Assembly: GCF_012849095.1 (NCBI RefSeq)
Contig: NZ_CP051680.1
Location: forward strand, 1,488,001-1,552,000
Direction: 5' to 3'
Source of the DNA: Cohnella herbarum
Lineage (GTDB): Bacteria > Bacillota > Bacilli > Paenibacillales > Paenibacillaceae
Length of the DNA stretch: 64,000 nt
The notes below the pieces were generated by a model, which did no database searches, was not told the origin of the DNA, and saw only the letters and a program-made list of their open reading frames with translations. Below, piece after piece: positions 16,319 through 24,797 of this stretch. Made by a program: the position numbers and the translations under genes. Within the stretch, counting starts at the first letter, position 1; each line of letters begins with the position of its first letter.

Positions 16319-17440
16319 TTAATTAGCAGCCGAAGCGATCACCCTCGGATCATGATCGCCCGGCTGTACAAAGCCGATGGGCAGCGAGTCTCCCGCCTTC
16401 AGAAATTTCTCCTGTCCCACGAACTTCGTTATGCGCGTTTCATAAAACGGCGGGCGCTGCTTCCATACTTCCTCCGGTACCGTCAGGACGAACCGGCCGT
16501 TTCGGTCGGGTATCGTAACGGAGTATCGGACCTCCGGCGGGACGTCGAGTCCGGCTAGCAATCCGGCATACGTCGCTCCCATCGAGGTCTTGCAATCTAG
16601 CGTGGGAGGCTTATCTTCGATTACCGTGCCCTCCCTAGGCAGTCGAATCCCAATATCGACGCTCGTATTCCGCGGCAGAATGAACACTTTATTAGCCGGA
16701 AGTGCGTACCGACGAGTGCCTACGATAACAGTAAGGTTCGTTTCCTCTTCTTCCGGCCAGTAATACATCTCGTATTTCCCATCTTGATCCGTTGGAGTCG
16801 ATTTGGCGAAGCCTTCGCCTCTGTCCCGGTCAATCCATACGATCGCATCCTTAACCGGATTGCCGCCGGCGTCCGTCACCGTGCCAGCGATCCGGTATTT
16901 GTCGACCTGGAAAAAGGAAACCTTATCGCCATAGTCGCTCAAGATCCGAGCATGCACTTTGATCATGTTCCCATCCGTTTTCGAAAGCTCCGTCTTTGTC
17001 ACTTCGATCGGATGATAGACGCTGATCGCTGAAGTCGTTGTCAAGAGCAGATCGGCCTCCTTCTTCCCGATCGGCTTGCCTGCGATCTTCGCATCCTGGA
17101 CTGACACGGCTCGAATAGGAGCATAAACCGGTAGACTTCGGTCGACGATCAGTTCGAAAGAGCCGTTCTCCTCGGTTCGAATGCTTCTTCTGCTCGTATC
17201 GCTTTGCAGGACGGCATTCTCGACCGGCTGTCCGTTGAAAGTCAGCTTCCCTTTGACGGCGGTCAAGTGCGTGCCGTCCTTTCGCCATGTCTTGACGACA
17301 AACGTCGTCCGATCAAGCTCGATTTGTCCTTGAAGAACTTCCGCTTGCGCGTTGGCTTCATGACTAGAGGTCATCCGTATCCCATACGCCGAAGCCGCAC
17401 CTAAGAACACGAACAGGCAGATTTTGATTATTATTTTCAT
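16319..17440 (-). CDS. Secreted protein with carboxypeptidase-regulatory-like domains
   Basis: A 373-residue exported protein with an N-terminal signal peptide or anchor (IIIKICLFVFLGAASAYG). Two transthyretin/carboxypeptidase-regulatory-like Ig folds are suggested: KGKLTFNGQPVENAVLQSDT at about residue 63 and IAGTVTDAGGNPVKDAIVWI at about 185. A C-terminal region with VRYSVTIPDRNGRFVLTVPE follows. There is no catalytic motif. It lies downstream of the PQQ dehydrogenase, separated by a terminator, and ends six bases from the convergent dipeptidase. A link to PQQ metabolism is only positional. Confidence 0.7.
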   Translation of the reverse strand: MKIIIKICLFVFLGAASAYGIRMTSSHEANAQAEVLQGQIELDRTTFVVKTWRKDGTHLTAVKGKLTFNGQPVENAVLQSDTSRRSIRTEENGSFELIVDRSLPVYAPIRAVSVQDAKIAGKPIGKKEADLLLTTTSAISVYHPIEVTKTELSKTDGNMIKVHARILSDYGDKVSFFQVDKYRIAGTVTDAGGNPVKDAIVWIDRDRGEGFAKSTPTDQDGKYEMYYWPEEEETNLTVIVGTRRYALPANKVFILPRNTSVDIGIRLPREGTVIEDKPPTLDCKTSMGATYAGLLAGLDVPPEVRYSVTIPDRNGRFVLTVPEEVWKQRPPFYETRITKFVGQEKFLKAGDSLPIGFVQPGDHDPRVIASAAN

Positions 17441-17464
17441 GTATGTAGGTCTCCTTCAAAAGCA

Positions 17465-17502
17465 GCGATCAAGACAAACCAATGGATGTTTGTCTTGATC
17501 GC
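17465..17502 (-). terminator. Terminator after the PQQ dehydrogenase
   Basis: A perfect 15-bp stem (GCGATCAAGACAAAC with its complement) and an 8-base loop lie 17 bases past the dehydrogenase stop. A modest T-rich stretch follows on the minus strand. Confidence 0.75.
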
Positions 17503-17518
17503 CTTGTCGAATCTTTCC

Positions 17519-19246
17519 TTATTTCGCCGAATGCGCGCCACCCGTATTAGCTTCCCCTGCCGGCCCTTGCGTTTTGTTGCCTCCCAGCCCGAACACATGT
17601 ACTTTTGGCTTGGAGCCGCCCGTGGTAACCACGACGTATTCTTTGTCATCAACCTTGAAAATCGAAGGGGCGGCTTGCACGTTATCCCCGGAAGTCTGGA
17701 AAGTCCAGACCACTTTGCCTGCTTTGATGTCCATCGCGTTCAGCTTCCCGTCCAGCTCTCCGAAGAAAGCCAGTCCCGAATCCGTGCTCGTCAATCCGCC
17801 GCGCTGCTGATCCGTCGTCTTGATCTGATAGGCTTGCTTGCCCGTATCCACGTTGATCGCCGTAATCGTACCGTATCCTTTGACATCCGGTACCTCTTCG
17901 GTTACCGTACCGAAAGCCGCCGCACCCGGGAAATCCGGGGTGTCTGCCTCCTCTTCGTTTTTCGCCGCTTTGAAGATGGAGGGCTGCTCGATTCCGGGAA
18001 TCAATACGTAATTCGTCGCGGGATCATAGGATTCGGGCGCGTAGTTCTCCCCGCCCAGCACTCCGGGATAGCCGACCACTCCTTCGACCGTCGGCTTCGG
18101 ATGATCGATCTTAGCGAACGGAATGCCGTCCCACACCGTATCTCCGGTAGCCGCATCCCAAGCGAACCACAAGCCGGATTTGCCCCCTTGAACGACGAGC
18201 TTCTGCTTCTTCCCTTTCGCCGTAGCTTCGATAATCATCGGAGAAGCCGCGGCATCGTAGTCCCATACGTCGTGGCTGACTTCCTGCTTAGCCCAAACTA
18301 ACTTGCCGGACATCGCATTGACGGCCACGACCGAGTCGGTATTCGGGTTATCTCCCGGACGCTTCTCTCCGTAGAAATCCGGAGCCGGATTACCTGTCGC
18401 GAAGTACATGAGGTCGGTTTTTTCGTCTATCGCAACCGGATCCCAGACCGCTCCGCCACCTTGGAACTTGCTGTTCGCCAGCCAATCCTGGCCTTTCGGC
18501 GGGACGGTCCAGAACGGGGAATCCCAGGCCGGCGTCAGATCGCTCGCTTTGAACGCCGCTACGAAACCGCGAACGCCGTTATCGCCGCCGCTGCTCCCGA
18601 TATAAACGTTTCCTTTATAGAATTGGGGAGCAGTTGTTTCATAGTACCCATTCTCCATCGTAACCCCGTCGATATATTCGGAAAGCTTAATCATCTTAAC
18701 TAATTGTCCGGTTTTCTGATCCAAGGCAATCAGCGAATTATCGACCGCCAGCATAAACACTTTGCCATCGCCGACCGCGACGCCGCGATTGGCAATGATC
18801 CCCGCTTTCGCAAAGGTTGCGGCTTGCTCGGCTGACGGCTTCCAATGCCAGATGGGATTACCCGTCACGGCGTCTAACGCGAACACCTGATTGCCGGCAG
18901 TCGTAACGAAGATGACTCCGTCTACAACGACCGGATACGACTGATTGCCGTTTTTGACATCCGGGTCTAGAGTCTTAAGGTCCGCTGTCCAGATGACGCC
19001 AAGATCTTTGACGTTATCGGCGGAAATCTCTTTGAAAGGAACGTGTCGATTGTTGGCAAGCGTGTGACCGTAGGAACCCCAATTTTCAAAGGATTTGCCG
19101 GTCACTCCGGTGGCGGGCGGCGAAGCCGTTGCGGTCTGGCTTGCCGTTGGCGAAGGTGTAACATTGTTGTTTTTTCCGGTACAAGCGCTAAACACCAACA
19201 ACATAACGACTAGAGTTGTTCCGATTTTGGCGTGCGTTTTTTTCAC
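17519..19246 (-). CDS. Lipoprotein PQQ-dependent alcohol dehydrogenase (methanol/ethanol type)
   Basis: About 575 residues. A lipoprotein signal ending in LVFSAC anchors it outside the membrane, followed by a Thr/Pro linker and an eight-bladed quinoprotein propeller (WGSYGHTLANNRHVPFKEIS, then YPVVVDGVIFVTTAGNQVFA). The active-site strand reads SHDVWDYDAAASP: the first Asp is the expected catalytic base, and the Asp two residues on matches the extra metal ligand of lanthanide-dependent XoxF/PedH enzymes. The vicinal Cys pair of methanol and ethanol dehydrogenases is absent; the only Cys is the lipidated one. No heme c motif is present. GTG 19244-19246 is chosen because a GGGGG site precedes it. 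It presumably uses PQQ made by the facing operon. Confidence 0.88.
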   Translation of the reverse strand: MKKTHAKIGTTLVVMLLVFSACTGKNNNVTPSPTASQTATASPPATGVTGKSFENWGSYGHTLANNRHVPFKEISADNVKDLGVIWTADLKTLDPDVKNGNQSYPVVVDGVIFVTTAGNQVFALDAVTGNPIWHWKPSAEQAATFAKAGIIANRGVAVGDGKVFMLAVDNSLIALDQKTGQLVKMIKLSEYIDGVTMENGYYETTAPQFYKGNVYIGSSGGDNGVRGFVAAFKASDLTPAWDSPFWTVPPKGQDWLANSKFQGGGAVWDPVAIDEKTDLMYFATGNPAPDFYGEKRPGDNPNTDSVVAVNAMSGKLVWAKQEVSHDVWDYDAAASPMIIEATAKGKKQKLVVQGGKSGLWFAWDAATGDTVWDGIPFAKIDHPKPTVEGVVGYPGVLGGENYAPESYDPATNYVLIPGIEQPSIFKAAKNEEEADTPDFPGAAAFGTVTEEVPDVKGYGTITAINVDTGKQAYQIKTTDQQRGGLTSTDSGLAFFGELDGKLNAMDIKAGKVVWTFQTSGDNVQAAPSIFKVDDKEYVVVTTGGSKPKVHVFGLGGNKTQGPAGEANTGGAHSAK

Positions 19247-19401
19247 GATCGTTACCCCCAAAATGTTTGATATTTCGTGGTTCGTGGAAGTTCCAACTTC
19301 ATGCAACATCCGCTGATTATGGTATTTCCAAACTGGCGAGAATTAAGTCACAGACTTGCCCAACACTCTGCCCGACTTCGAATTCGATCCTTAATAAACA
19401 C

Positions 19402-19433
19402 AAAAAAACCGCCAGGGAGAATATCCCCAACGG
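19402..19433 (-). terminator. Terminator after the 80-aa membrane protein
   Basis: On the minus strand CCGTTGGGGA pairs with TCCCTGGCGG (10 bp including G-U pairs), followed by seven Ts. It separates the small gene from the dehydrogenase downstream. The 200 bases between this gene and the dehydrogenase hold no other feature. Confidence 0.65.
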
Positions 19434-19444
19434 CTTCTTCTGTT

Positions 19445-19687
19445 CTATTCGTATTTCACCGCATTCTTCGCATCGATAACTTCGACGGCCGATTCCTTCG
19501 CTTCCTGCTGGTCGTACATCTTACCGAGCTTCCAACCAATCCCGATATTCACCACCGCCATGGCCGAGAATAAGACGACGTCTCCCCACGGCTCTGGAAG
19601 CAGCAGATCGCCCAGAAGCCAACCGCCGGTCATCGAGGCCCCCATAATCACGCCCTTCACCGACGACTTAACGTAAGATTTGCCCAT
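19445..19687 (-). CDS. Small membrane protein (80 aa), unknown
   Basis: Not recognised. It has two hydrophobic spans (VKGVIMGASMTGGWLLGDLL and DVVLFSAMAVVNIGIGWKLG) and a short charged C-terminus with many Glu and Lys. ATG 19685-19687 has a strong GGGAGGG site 8 bases upstream; the frame stays open for 60 more codons but these are not protein-like. It lies between the Rieske gene and the PQQ dehydrogenase on the same strand and ends in its own terminator. Confidence 0.7.
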   Translation of the reverse strand: MGKSYVKSSVKGVIMGASMTGGWLLGDLLLPEPWGDVVLFSAMAVVNIGIGWKLGKMYDQQEAKESAVEVIDAKNAVKYE

Positions 19688-19878
19688 TCGCTCACCCTCC
19701 CGTTGATCCTCGTATACGCACTCCTCGCTCTGATGACTAGCTTGAAGTATGCAGGCTACCCGCGAAGGTTCTCGGTTCCCTCTAAGACCGATTGTATGAC
19801 GAGGACAAGAGCGAATATACCTGAAAATAGAGCCGGGCTGCCGAATCGATCTTACGAACCGGCTCACGTGTCCATCTG

Positions 19879-21642
19879 TTAATCTTCTTCAAATAACCGT
19901 TCGCCTTTATGCAGCCTCCAGGCGATTTTAGCCGTATGCGGAAGCTCGCGCGCGGTTGGCGCGTGCGCCGCCAAATATCGGGTGCAGGCGAGCAGCATCG
20001 TTTCTCTGGCCTTCTCCGCCAAAGTTCCTTCCGCCGCTTGCCAGCGGTCGAACTCGGCCACTGCGGCTTCGTACATTTGGAAAGAATGGAATTCCGCATC
20101 CTCCCGCAACAGCGCATGGCCAAGCGTGTTCAGCAACGCTGCCGGATCGCCATCGCCATGAATGTAGTCCATCACCCATTGGGCGGCCGGTCCGACCTGC
20201 TGGCGCTGATCGAGCAAGTCGAGCAGTTCCTGAAGGTTCGACGAAGCTGCGGAGTCGGACGGTTTGGGCCGCGAGGCTGTCGGTACGTTTAAGAAACGGT
20301 CAAGATATACGCTGACGGCTCCATGAAAAATCGCTCGTTGCAGAAGGGGCTCATCCGATTGCAGCAGCCTTTCATGCACGGCGTGAGCATACGTGAACGT
20401 ATGGAGCACGGCAATCCAATCGGCGAAATCGTTCTGCGTATGGAAACGAACGATCCGTTCCGCGGCGGCCAAAGCAACGATCTGCGCCACTTGCGCCGGA
20501 GCCGTTCCCGCTATGAGCAGATCGCGCAGCAAAGCGATCGTCTGTTCCGGCGCATCGCTTAGCAATTGCCGCAGCAATTGCTCTTCCTTCTCGGCGGACA
20601 GCCGCGAATTCGTTGACCCGTCGGCAAGCTTCTCCTTCGCCGAATGGTTCTCCAGCTCAATGACCGCTTGCTTGATCGGCTCTACAAGGTTCACCGGCGC
20701 TTGCCATTGGTGCAGTTCCTCGCTGCGTATCGGACGAGCCATCATCGGCACGAGCGAAGTTAAAATTCGCACCTTTTGCGAAGAGTCCGCCCACTCCAAC
20801 GCCTCAAAAGCTTTGCTGTGGAAATCGAACGCATGACCGCCGTCCAAGTAAAAGTGATCCGTTGCGGCAACGAGCATCATTTCCGATAGTCGTTTCGTAT
20901 CAATTCCTTTCCTTATCGCTGTGATCAGAACTTTCTCTGCGCCTTGCGTATCCCGTACTTCTATGCAACTGCGATACCACTCGGTCAATCGTTCGAACGG
21001 CACGTCGGCCGACGGCAGCGCAGTGAGCAAGTGACGGGTTCCTCTGCCCGAGCTGCCGCGAGCGACGTGGACAAGACCTTGATACAAGGCGAGTATTTTG
21101 CCGTTCTTGTCAAGCTTGTCGACGCTTTGCGTCATCGCGGTCAGAATCGTAAGTCCGGAGTTCCAGCCCGTTCCGTATGTCGTACCGAATTCAATGCCAA
21201 TGCGGGCGATGTCCTGTTCCGGCACTCCCGCTTCGATCAATCCGACGACCGCTTTCGCGATGACGATGCCGATGTTTTGCTCGAGACCTTCTTTTAATTT
21301 ATGCTTATATTTTTCCGCGCCATCCGCTCTTCTGGAAACCGGATTTACCCACACTTCGCCGCCGTCGACGCGCACTTCATGCGACGGAACGTCGTCCGCC
21401 CACGGATCGAGCGTACCGCCGCTGCAGACGTCAAACCGGGCATGATGCCAATGGCACGTCAGAATCCCGTCGCACAAACTTCCCATATGAAGCGGAAAGC
21501 CTAAATGCGGGCAACGGTTGTCCACGGCGTACACCTTGTCTTCATGATAAAAAACGGCGATACCGCCTCGGATAACCTTTGCGCCCGCTTGTTTAAGCGC
21601 TTCCAATTCGCCTGCCGAAATCCAATTTAAACTTACGCTCAT
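19879..21642 (-). CDS. Rieske [2Fe-2S] domain fused to a large helical region
   Basis: A 587-residue protein. The N-terminal ~100 residues form a Rieske ferredoxin domain with both cluster motifs, CPHLGF and CHWHHARFDV (CxH and CxxH), which bind a 2Fe-2S cluster. The remaining ~480 residues are helical and resemble HEAT-like or questin-oxidase-like repeats (GIVIAKAVVGLIEAGVPEQD, RGSSGRGTRHLLTALPSADV, ATDHFYLDGGHAFDFHSKAF) with several conserved-looking His residues. There is no signal peptide or membrane span, so it is cytosolic. It could be an oxygenase or electron carrier with an unknown substrate. It is unlikely to accept electrons directly from the extracellular PQQ dehydrogenase nearby. 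Confidence 0.8.
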   Translation of the reverse strand: MSVSLNWISAGELEALKQAGAKVIRGGIAVFYHEDKVYAVDNRCPHLGFPLHMGSLCDGILTCHWHHARFDVCSGGTLDPWADDVPSHEVRVDGGEVWVNPVSRRADGAEKYKHKLKEGLEQNIGIVIAKAVVGLIEAGVPEQDIARIGIEFGTTYGTGWNSGLTILTAMTQSVDKLDKNGKILALYQGLVHVARGSSGRGTRHLLTALPSADVPFERLTEWYRSCIEVRDTQGAEKVLITAIRKGIDTKRLSEMMLVAATDHFYLDGGHAFDFHSKAFEALEWADSSQKVRILTSLVPMMARPIRSEELHQWQAPVNLVEPIKQAVIELENHSAKEKLADGSTNSRLSAEKEEQLLRQLLSDAPEQTIALLRDLLIAGTAPAQVAQIVALAAAERIVRFHTQNDFADWIAVLHTFTYAHAVHERLLQSDEPLLQRAIFHGAVSVYLDRFLNVPTASRPKPSDSAASSNLQELLDLLDQRQQVGPAAQWVMDYIHGDGDPAALLNTLGHALLREDAEFHSFQMYEAAVAEFDRWQAAEGTLAEKARETMLLACTRYLAAHAPTARELPHTAKIAWRLHKGERLFEED

Positions 21643-22232
21643 CGAAACAGCCTCCTTTATTTTTCAAGCTGCACTTCAAGTGATACCCATCTTAGCTGTC
21701 TGAATTCACTACGTTATTTTCTATACTTATTATACATTAATGTTTCAGATATTTGCCTCGAGATAGTCGCGTTTTTTTCGACGACTGGAGCGGACGCAGT
21801 AACCGTTTTTCCGCGACAATAGCTATGCATAATCAACAAACCCTACTCCCATAGTCGAAAAAACCGACTACGACGAGCTCAAACATACAAGTGCTCCCTT
21901 ACTGTAGGAAATTTCGACTATGGCCAGGCAAATTGAATGTACAGATTCAATCTATACGGACGGCAATAAAGGAACACCGTAAACGAATGCAAATTCTATC
22001 AACTGTCACTCTAGAAACCTCGCAAAATAGGAAAATCTGTACACACTAAGTGTAGAACCTGCAACTAGTTTAGGAAATTTTACTCTCTCTACCGACTAAG
22101 TGTAAAATCTGCAACTAGTTCAGCCGACTATTTCGATTCAACGCGAATTCTATGGTGCTATCCCGGAACTTTATCAGCCGTCTATATAGCAATAATGGTT
22201 GCCTACTTCTCGAGCCTTTCATATCAATAACA
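21643..22232. other. 590-base gap without a recognised gene
   Basis: An AT-rich stretch between the Rieske gene start and the terminator of the next gene. Short frames on both strands lack ribosome sites and protein-like composition. It holds a repeated ~28-base motif (22044-22121) and several TAGTCG/CGACTA dyads (for example around 21855-21870). It may be a degraded region or hold an unrecognised RNA. Confidence 0.4.
22044..22121. repeat. Two imperfect direct repeats of ~28 bases
   Basis: CACTAAGTGTAGAACCTGCA plus ACTAGTT recurs about 51 bases later as GACTAAGTGTAAAATCTGCA plus ACTAGTT. It could be a dispersed-repeat remnant. Confidence 0.45.
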
Positions 22233-22267
22233 AAGAGCTCCTGTCCGGAGAACCGGAAGGAGCTCTT
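22233..22267 (-). terminator. Terminator after the DUF4038 hydrolase
   Basis: AAGAGCTCCT (22233-22242) pairs with AGGAGCTCTT, and the inner TCCGG/CCGGA closes on an AGAA loop with one bulge. It ends the sugar-utilisation operon. Confidence 0.7.
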
Positions 22268-22289
22268 GTATAATCTTGTTTTCATCCAC

Positions 22290-24764
22290 CTATCGCGACG
22301 AGTAAAGTTTCGAAACCTGATCGCCCGTAAGCGCCCGGTCGTACAATTGCAATTCATCGATTCTGACTTGCGCGAATTCGATATTGGAAGCCGACTTATA
22401 GCCGAGACGAATCGGGTTCGATACGACCGACAGTCCTCCTGCCATATCGCCACTCATTCCCTCTTCCTCCCCGTCGATGTATACGCGCGCGTTCTTTCCA
22501 TCGTAAGTCGCGGTAACCTGATGCCATTGCCCGGTCTTCAGCGGCATATGGAATCCCGCAACCGTACTATACCAGCCCGCTCCGGACGTACTCATGACGA
22601 AGTGTCCCGCTCCGCTTGGTTCTATCGTCAATCGAAACGCATTGTCCGTATCTCCTCCTTCTTTACCGATAAGGGAATAGTTAAGCTTCGGCAGGCGCGA
22701 CATATTCACCCACATCGATATCGTAAACTGATCTTTGCCATCTAAAGCGCGGCTATCGATTTCCGCGTAATCGTCTACGCCGTCCAACGAGAGCGAATTG
22801 CCAAAGACACCGCCGGATACGATATCCGCTCCGCCCTTCAACTGAGCCGGCGAGCCGCCTCCCGACGATTCAGTCGACGTATTCCCCGTCTTTTCATCGA
22901 ATTTCCATGTCAACGACGGCACGGGCACCTCCCCTTGCTCGCCAGGTTGTACGGAGCAGCGCGGTTCAGCCAACAGGGAGTCCGCGATCGCTAGTTGAAT
23001 CGCCGAATCGAGAATCGCGTTTTTCTTGTTCTTATCGTTCATCTTCCCTTTCCGTTGCTTCTCGAGCAGTAACACCCAATCGTCCTTATTCGGCTTGGCG
23101 GGAATGCACCAGCTCGAAGAAGTTGCTTGGATAGTCTCGGGAATCAGGTAGTAAAGACCCGTTCGCGGGTCGAACCAATTAGCCTCGTATTTAGCGGAAT
23201 TGTCCAATTGTTTCAAAGTTCCGCTGGCTGTGTCGCTATTATAGAAAAAGACGACATAAGCGTTGTTTCCATCCGATGATAGCAACGATCTAGTCGTGTC
23301 CTTAAAAGAAGCCCAGGCACCGTCATTAAATCGGGGAACGAGTTTCCACCAATCCAGCGACGTGTAAAACCTTTTGAAATCGGTCAACTGATCGGCCGTC
23401 TGCAAATTCGCGCCGTCATACCACCAAAAGTACCGGTCCGGCATCTCGGAAGCGGTTCCGAAGTCATCCGGCTTTCCGCTTTGGGAATAAATATCGTTCC
23501 AGACGCCAGCAGCCCCGTAACCGTATCCGTACATCCCGTACTGAAACGCTTTATATGCCGCGCTCAAAGCCCCCCTGCTATCGGTCCAAAATTCGTCGTA
23601 ACCGCTTTCGTATAACACCGCCGGCTTGGAAGGGGAAGCATTCCAGAATTCTTTAGCCACCCGCATGCCGGAGAGATTGCCCTGCCACTGAACCGCCCAG
23701 CCGTCATGGTACGGCTTGCTCGCCCAACTGGAACTCGCCGGAAGAGTCGAATTCGCTCCTTCCATGTGCGGCATGATCGGTTGCTTGTATGAATCGTTGT
23801 CGGCTAGGCTCTGCCCAACGGCATACCACTTGCCCATCGTTTGTTCGTTGTAATTGCCGTACATATTTTTATCGATCTCTTGCGCGATCGTCCAGATCAC
23901 CGGATAAGCGCCGAACCGCGCTACCCAGTATTTCGCGATTCGCGCCATGTAGTCTTCGGTAAAGATCGGATACTGTACCGGGTCGAGCGCCCAAGTGACT
24001 TGCGCGTTCGCGTGAACGAAACCTTTGTCGGCGATATATTTGAACTTGCGATCCAGATTGCGGAATCCATCCAGATCGGCGGCCGTGAAACCGTCGCTTA
24101 AATTCGCCGTTTTTTCTTCGTCCGCTCCAGTGTGCGTTCCGCCGTGAGGTTGCCAGATCGGTTCCGACTGGTAAACGGTGAACCCTTGATCCTTTCTCTT
24201 GTCGACCATGTACTTGAACTGCGAAGCTACTCCGGGCGCGTTCGACGTAGAGAACCGCTCATGCGGCAATATCCAGTGCGTATCCCCTAAGTAAAAAAAC
24301 GGCGTTCCATCCGCGTAACTCAAGTATTTACCGCTATCGCCAGCCTTCAAAAACCCATGCTTGTAAATAGCCAAATCGCCTTTATATTTCGTGCTCAACA
24401 CTTGACCGGTCTGATTGTGCAACCCCTTATCGGACGGGACGGAGGCCGTTACCCGATAAGTCCAAGTGCCCGGTTTAGTCGGCGCGAATCGGACTTTCCA
24501 CGTGTTTCCGCCATCCCAATAGCCTGGCCGGGTAATGATCGTACGGTCCGGACCGATGAACGTCGCCGAAATATCAACGTCCTTGAATGGATCCGAATAA
24601 CTTTTCGTACTCGTTAACGTAATTTCCGCCGCTCTCCACTGCTCCGTTTTGACGATTGCAATCGGCTTCTTCGCTAGACCCTCCGGCGCGTTCGCTCCCG
24701 TCCATAACCCAAGCGCAAGCAACCATGCGACGATCATTGCCGCCATTTTCCATTTACGCATCAT
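22290..24764 (-). CDS. Secreted DUF5060/DUF4038 glycoside hydrolase with LamG domain
   Basis: An 824-residue exported enzyme. After the signal peptide (MIVAWLLALGLWTGANA) comes a DUF5060-like beta domain (residues ~40-130, PGYWDGGNTWKVRFAPTKPG). A DUF4038 TIM-barrel follows (from YADGTPFFYLGDTHWILPHE to NAQVTWALDPVQYPIF, with acidic candidates in TIAQEIDKNMY and LYESGYDEFW), then a beta domain to about residue 560. The C-terminal ~200 residues are a laminin-G/concanavalin-like module (LSLDGVDDYAEIDS, DELQLYDRAL). Relatives act on plant pectin side chains, including apiose-type linkages. It lies downstream of GH78 in the same leftward operon. The exact substrate is unknown. Confidence 0.82.
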   Translation of the reverse strand: MMRKWKMAAMIVAWLLALGLWTGANAPEGLAKKPIAIVKTEQWRAAEITLTSTKSYSDPFKDVDISATFIGPDRTIITRPGYWDGGNTWKVRFAPTKPGTWTYRVTASVPSDKGLHNQTGQVLSTKYKGDLAIYKHGFLKAGDSGKYLSYADGTPFFYLGDTHWILPHERFSTSNAPGVASQFKYMVDKRKDQGFTVYQSEPIWQPHGGTHTGADEEKTANLSDGFTAADLDGFRNLDRKFKYIADKGFVHANAQVTWALDPVQYPIFTEDYMARIAKYWVARFGAYPVIWTIAQEIDKNMYGNYNEQTMGKWYAVGQSLADNDSYKQPIMPHMEGANSTLPASSSWASKPYHDGWAVQWQGNLSGMRVAKEFWNASPSKPAVLYESGYDEFWTDSRGALSAAYKAFQYGMYGYGYGAAGVWNDIYSQSGKPDDFGTASEMPDRYFWWYDGANLQTADQLTDFKRFYTSLDWWKLVPRFNDGAWASFKDTTRSLLSSDGNNAYVVFFYNSDTASGTLKQLDNSAKYEANWFDPRTGLYYLIPETIQATSSSWCIPAKPNKDDWVLLLEKQRKGKMNDKNKKNAILDSAIQLAIADSLLAEPRCSVQPGEQGEVPVPSLTWKFDEKTGNTSTESSGGGSPAQLKGGADIVSGGVFGNSLSLDGVDDYAEIDSRALDGKDQFTISMWVNMSRLPKLNYSLIGKEGGDTDNAFRLTIEPSGAGHFVMSTSGAGWYSTVAGFHMPLKTGQWHQVTATYDGKNARVYIDGEEEGMSGDMAGGLSVVSNPIRLGYKSASNIEFAQVRIDELQLYDRALTGDQVSKLYSSR

Positions 24765-24797
24765 TTGCGTTCATCCTCCTCGATTTAAGCCTGAAGT

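Noticed and set aside
17486..18301. A 271-codon plus-strand frame opposite the PQQ dehydrogenase
   Set aside because: Antisense to a conserved quinoprotein; Arg/Phe-rich, with no start signal.
22152..22745. A 197-codon plus-strand frame at the end of the DUF4038 gene
   Set aside because: Mostly antisense to the LamG module and runs through a terminator; Arg-rich, with no ribosome site.
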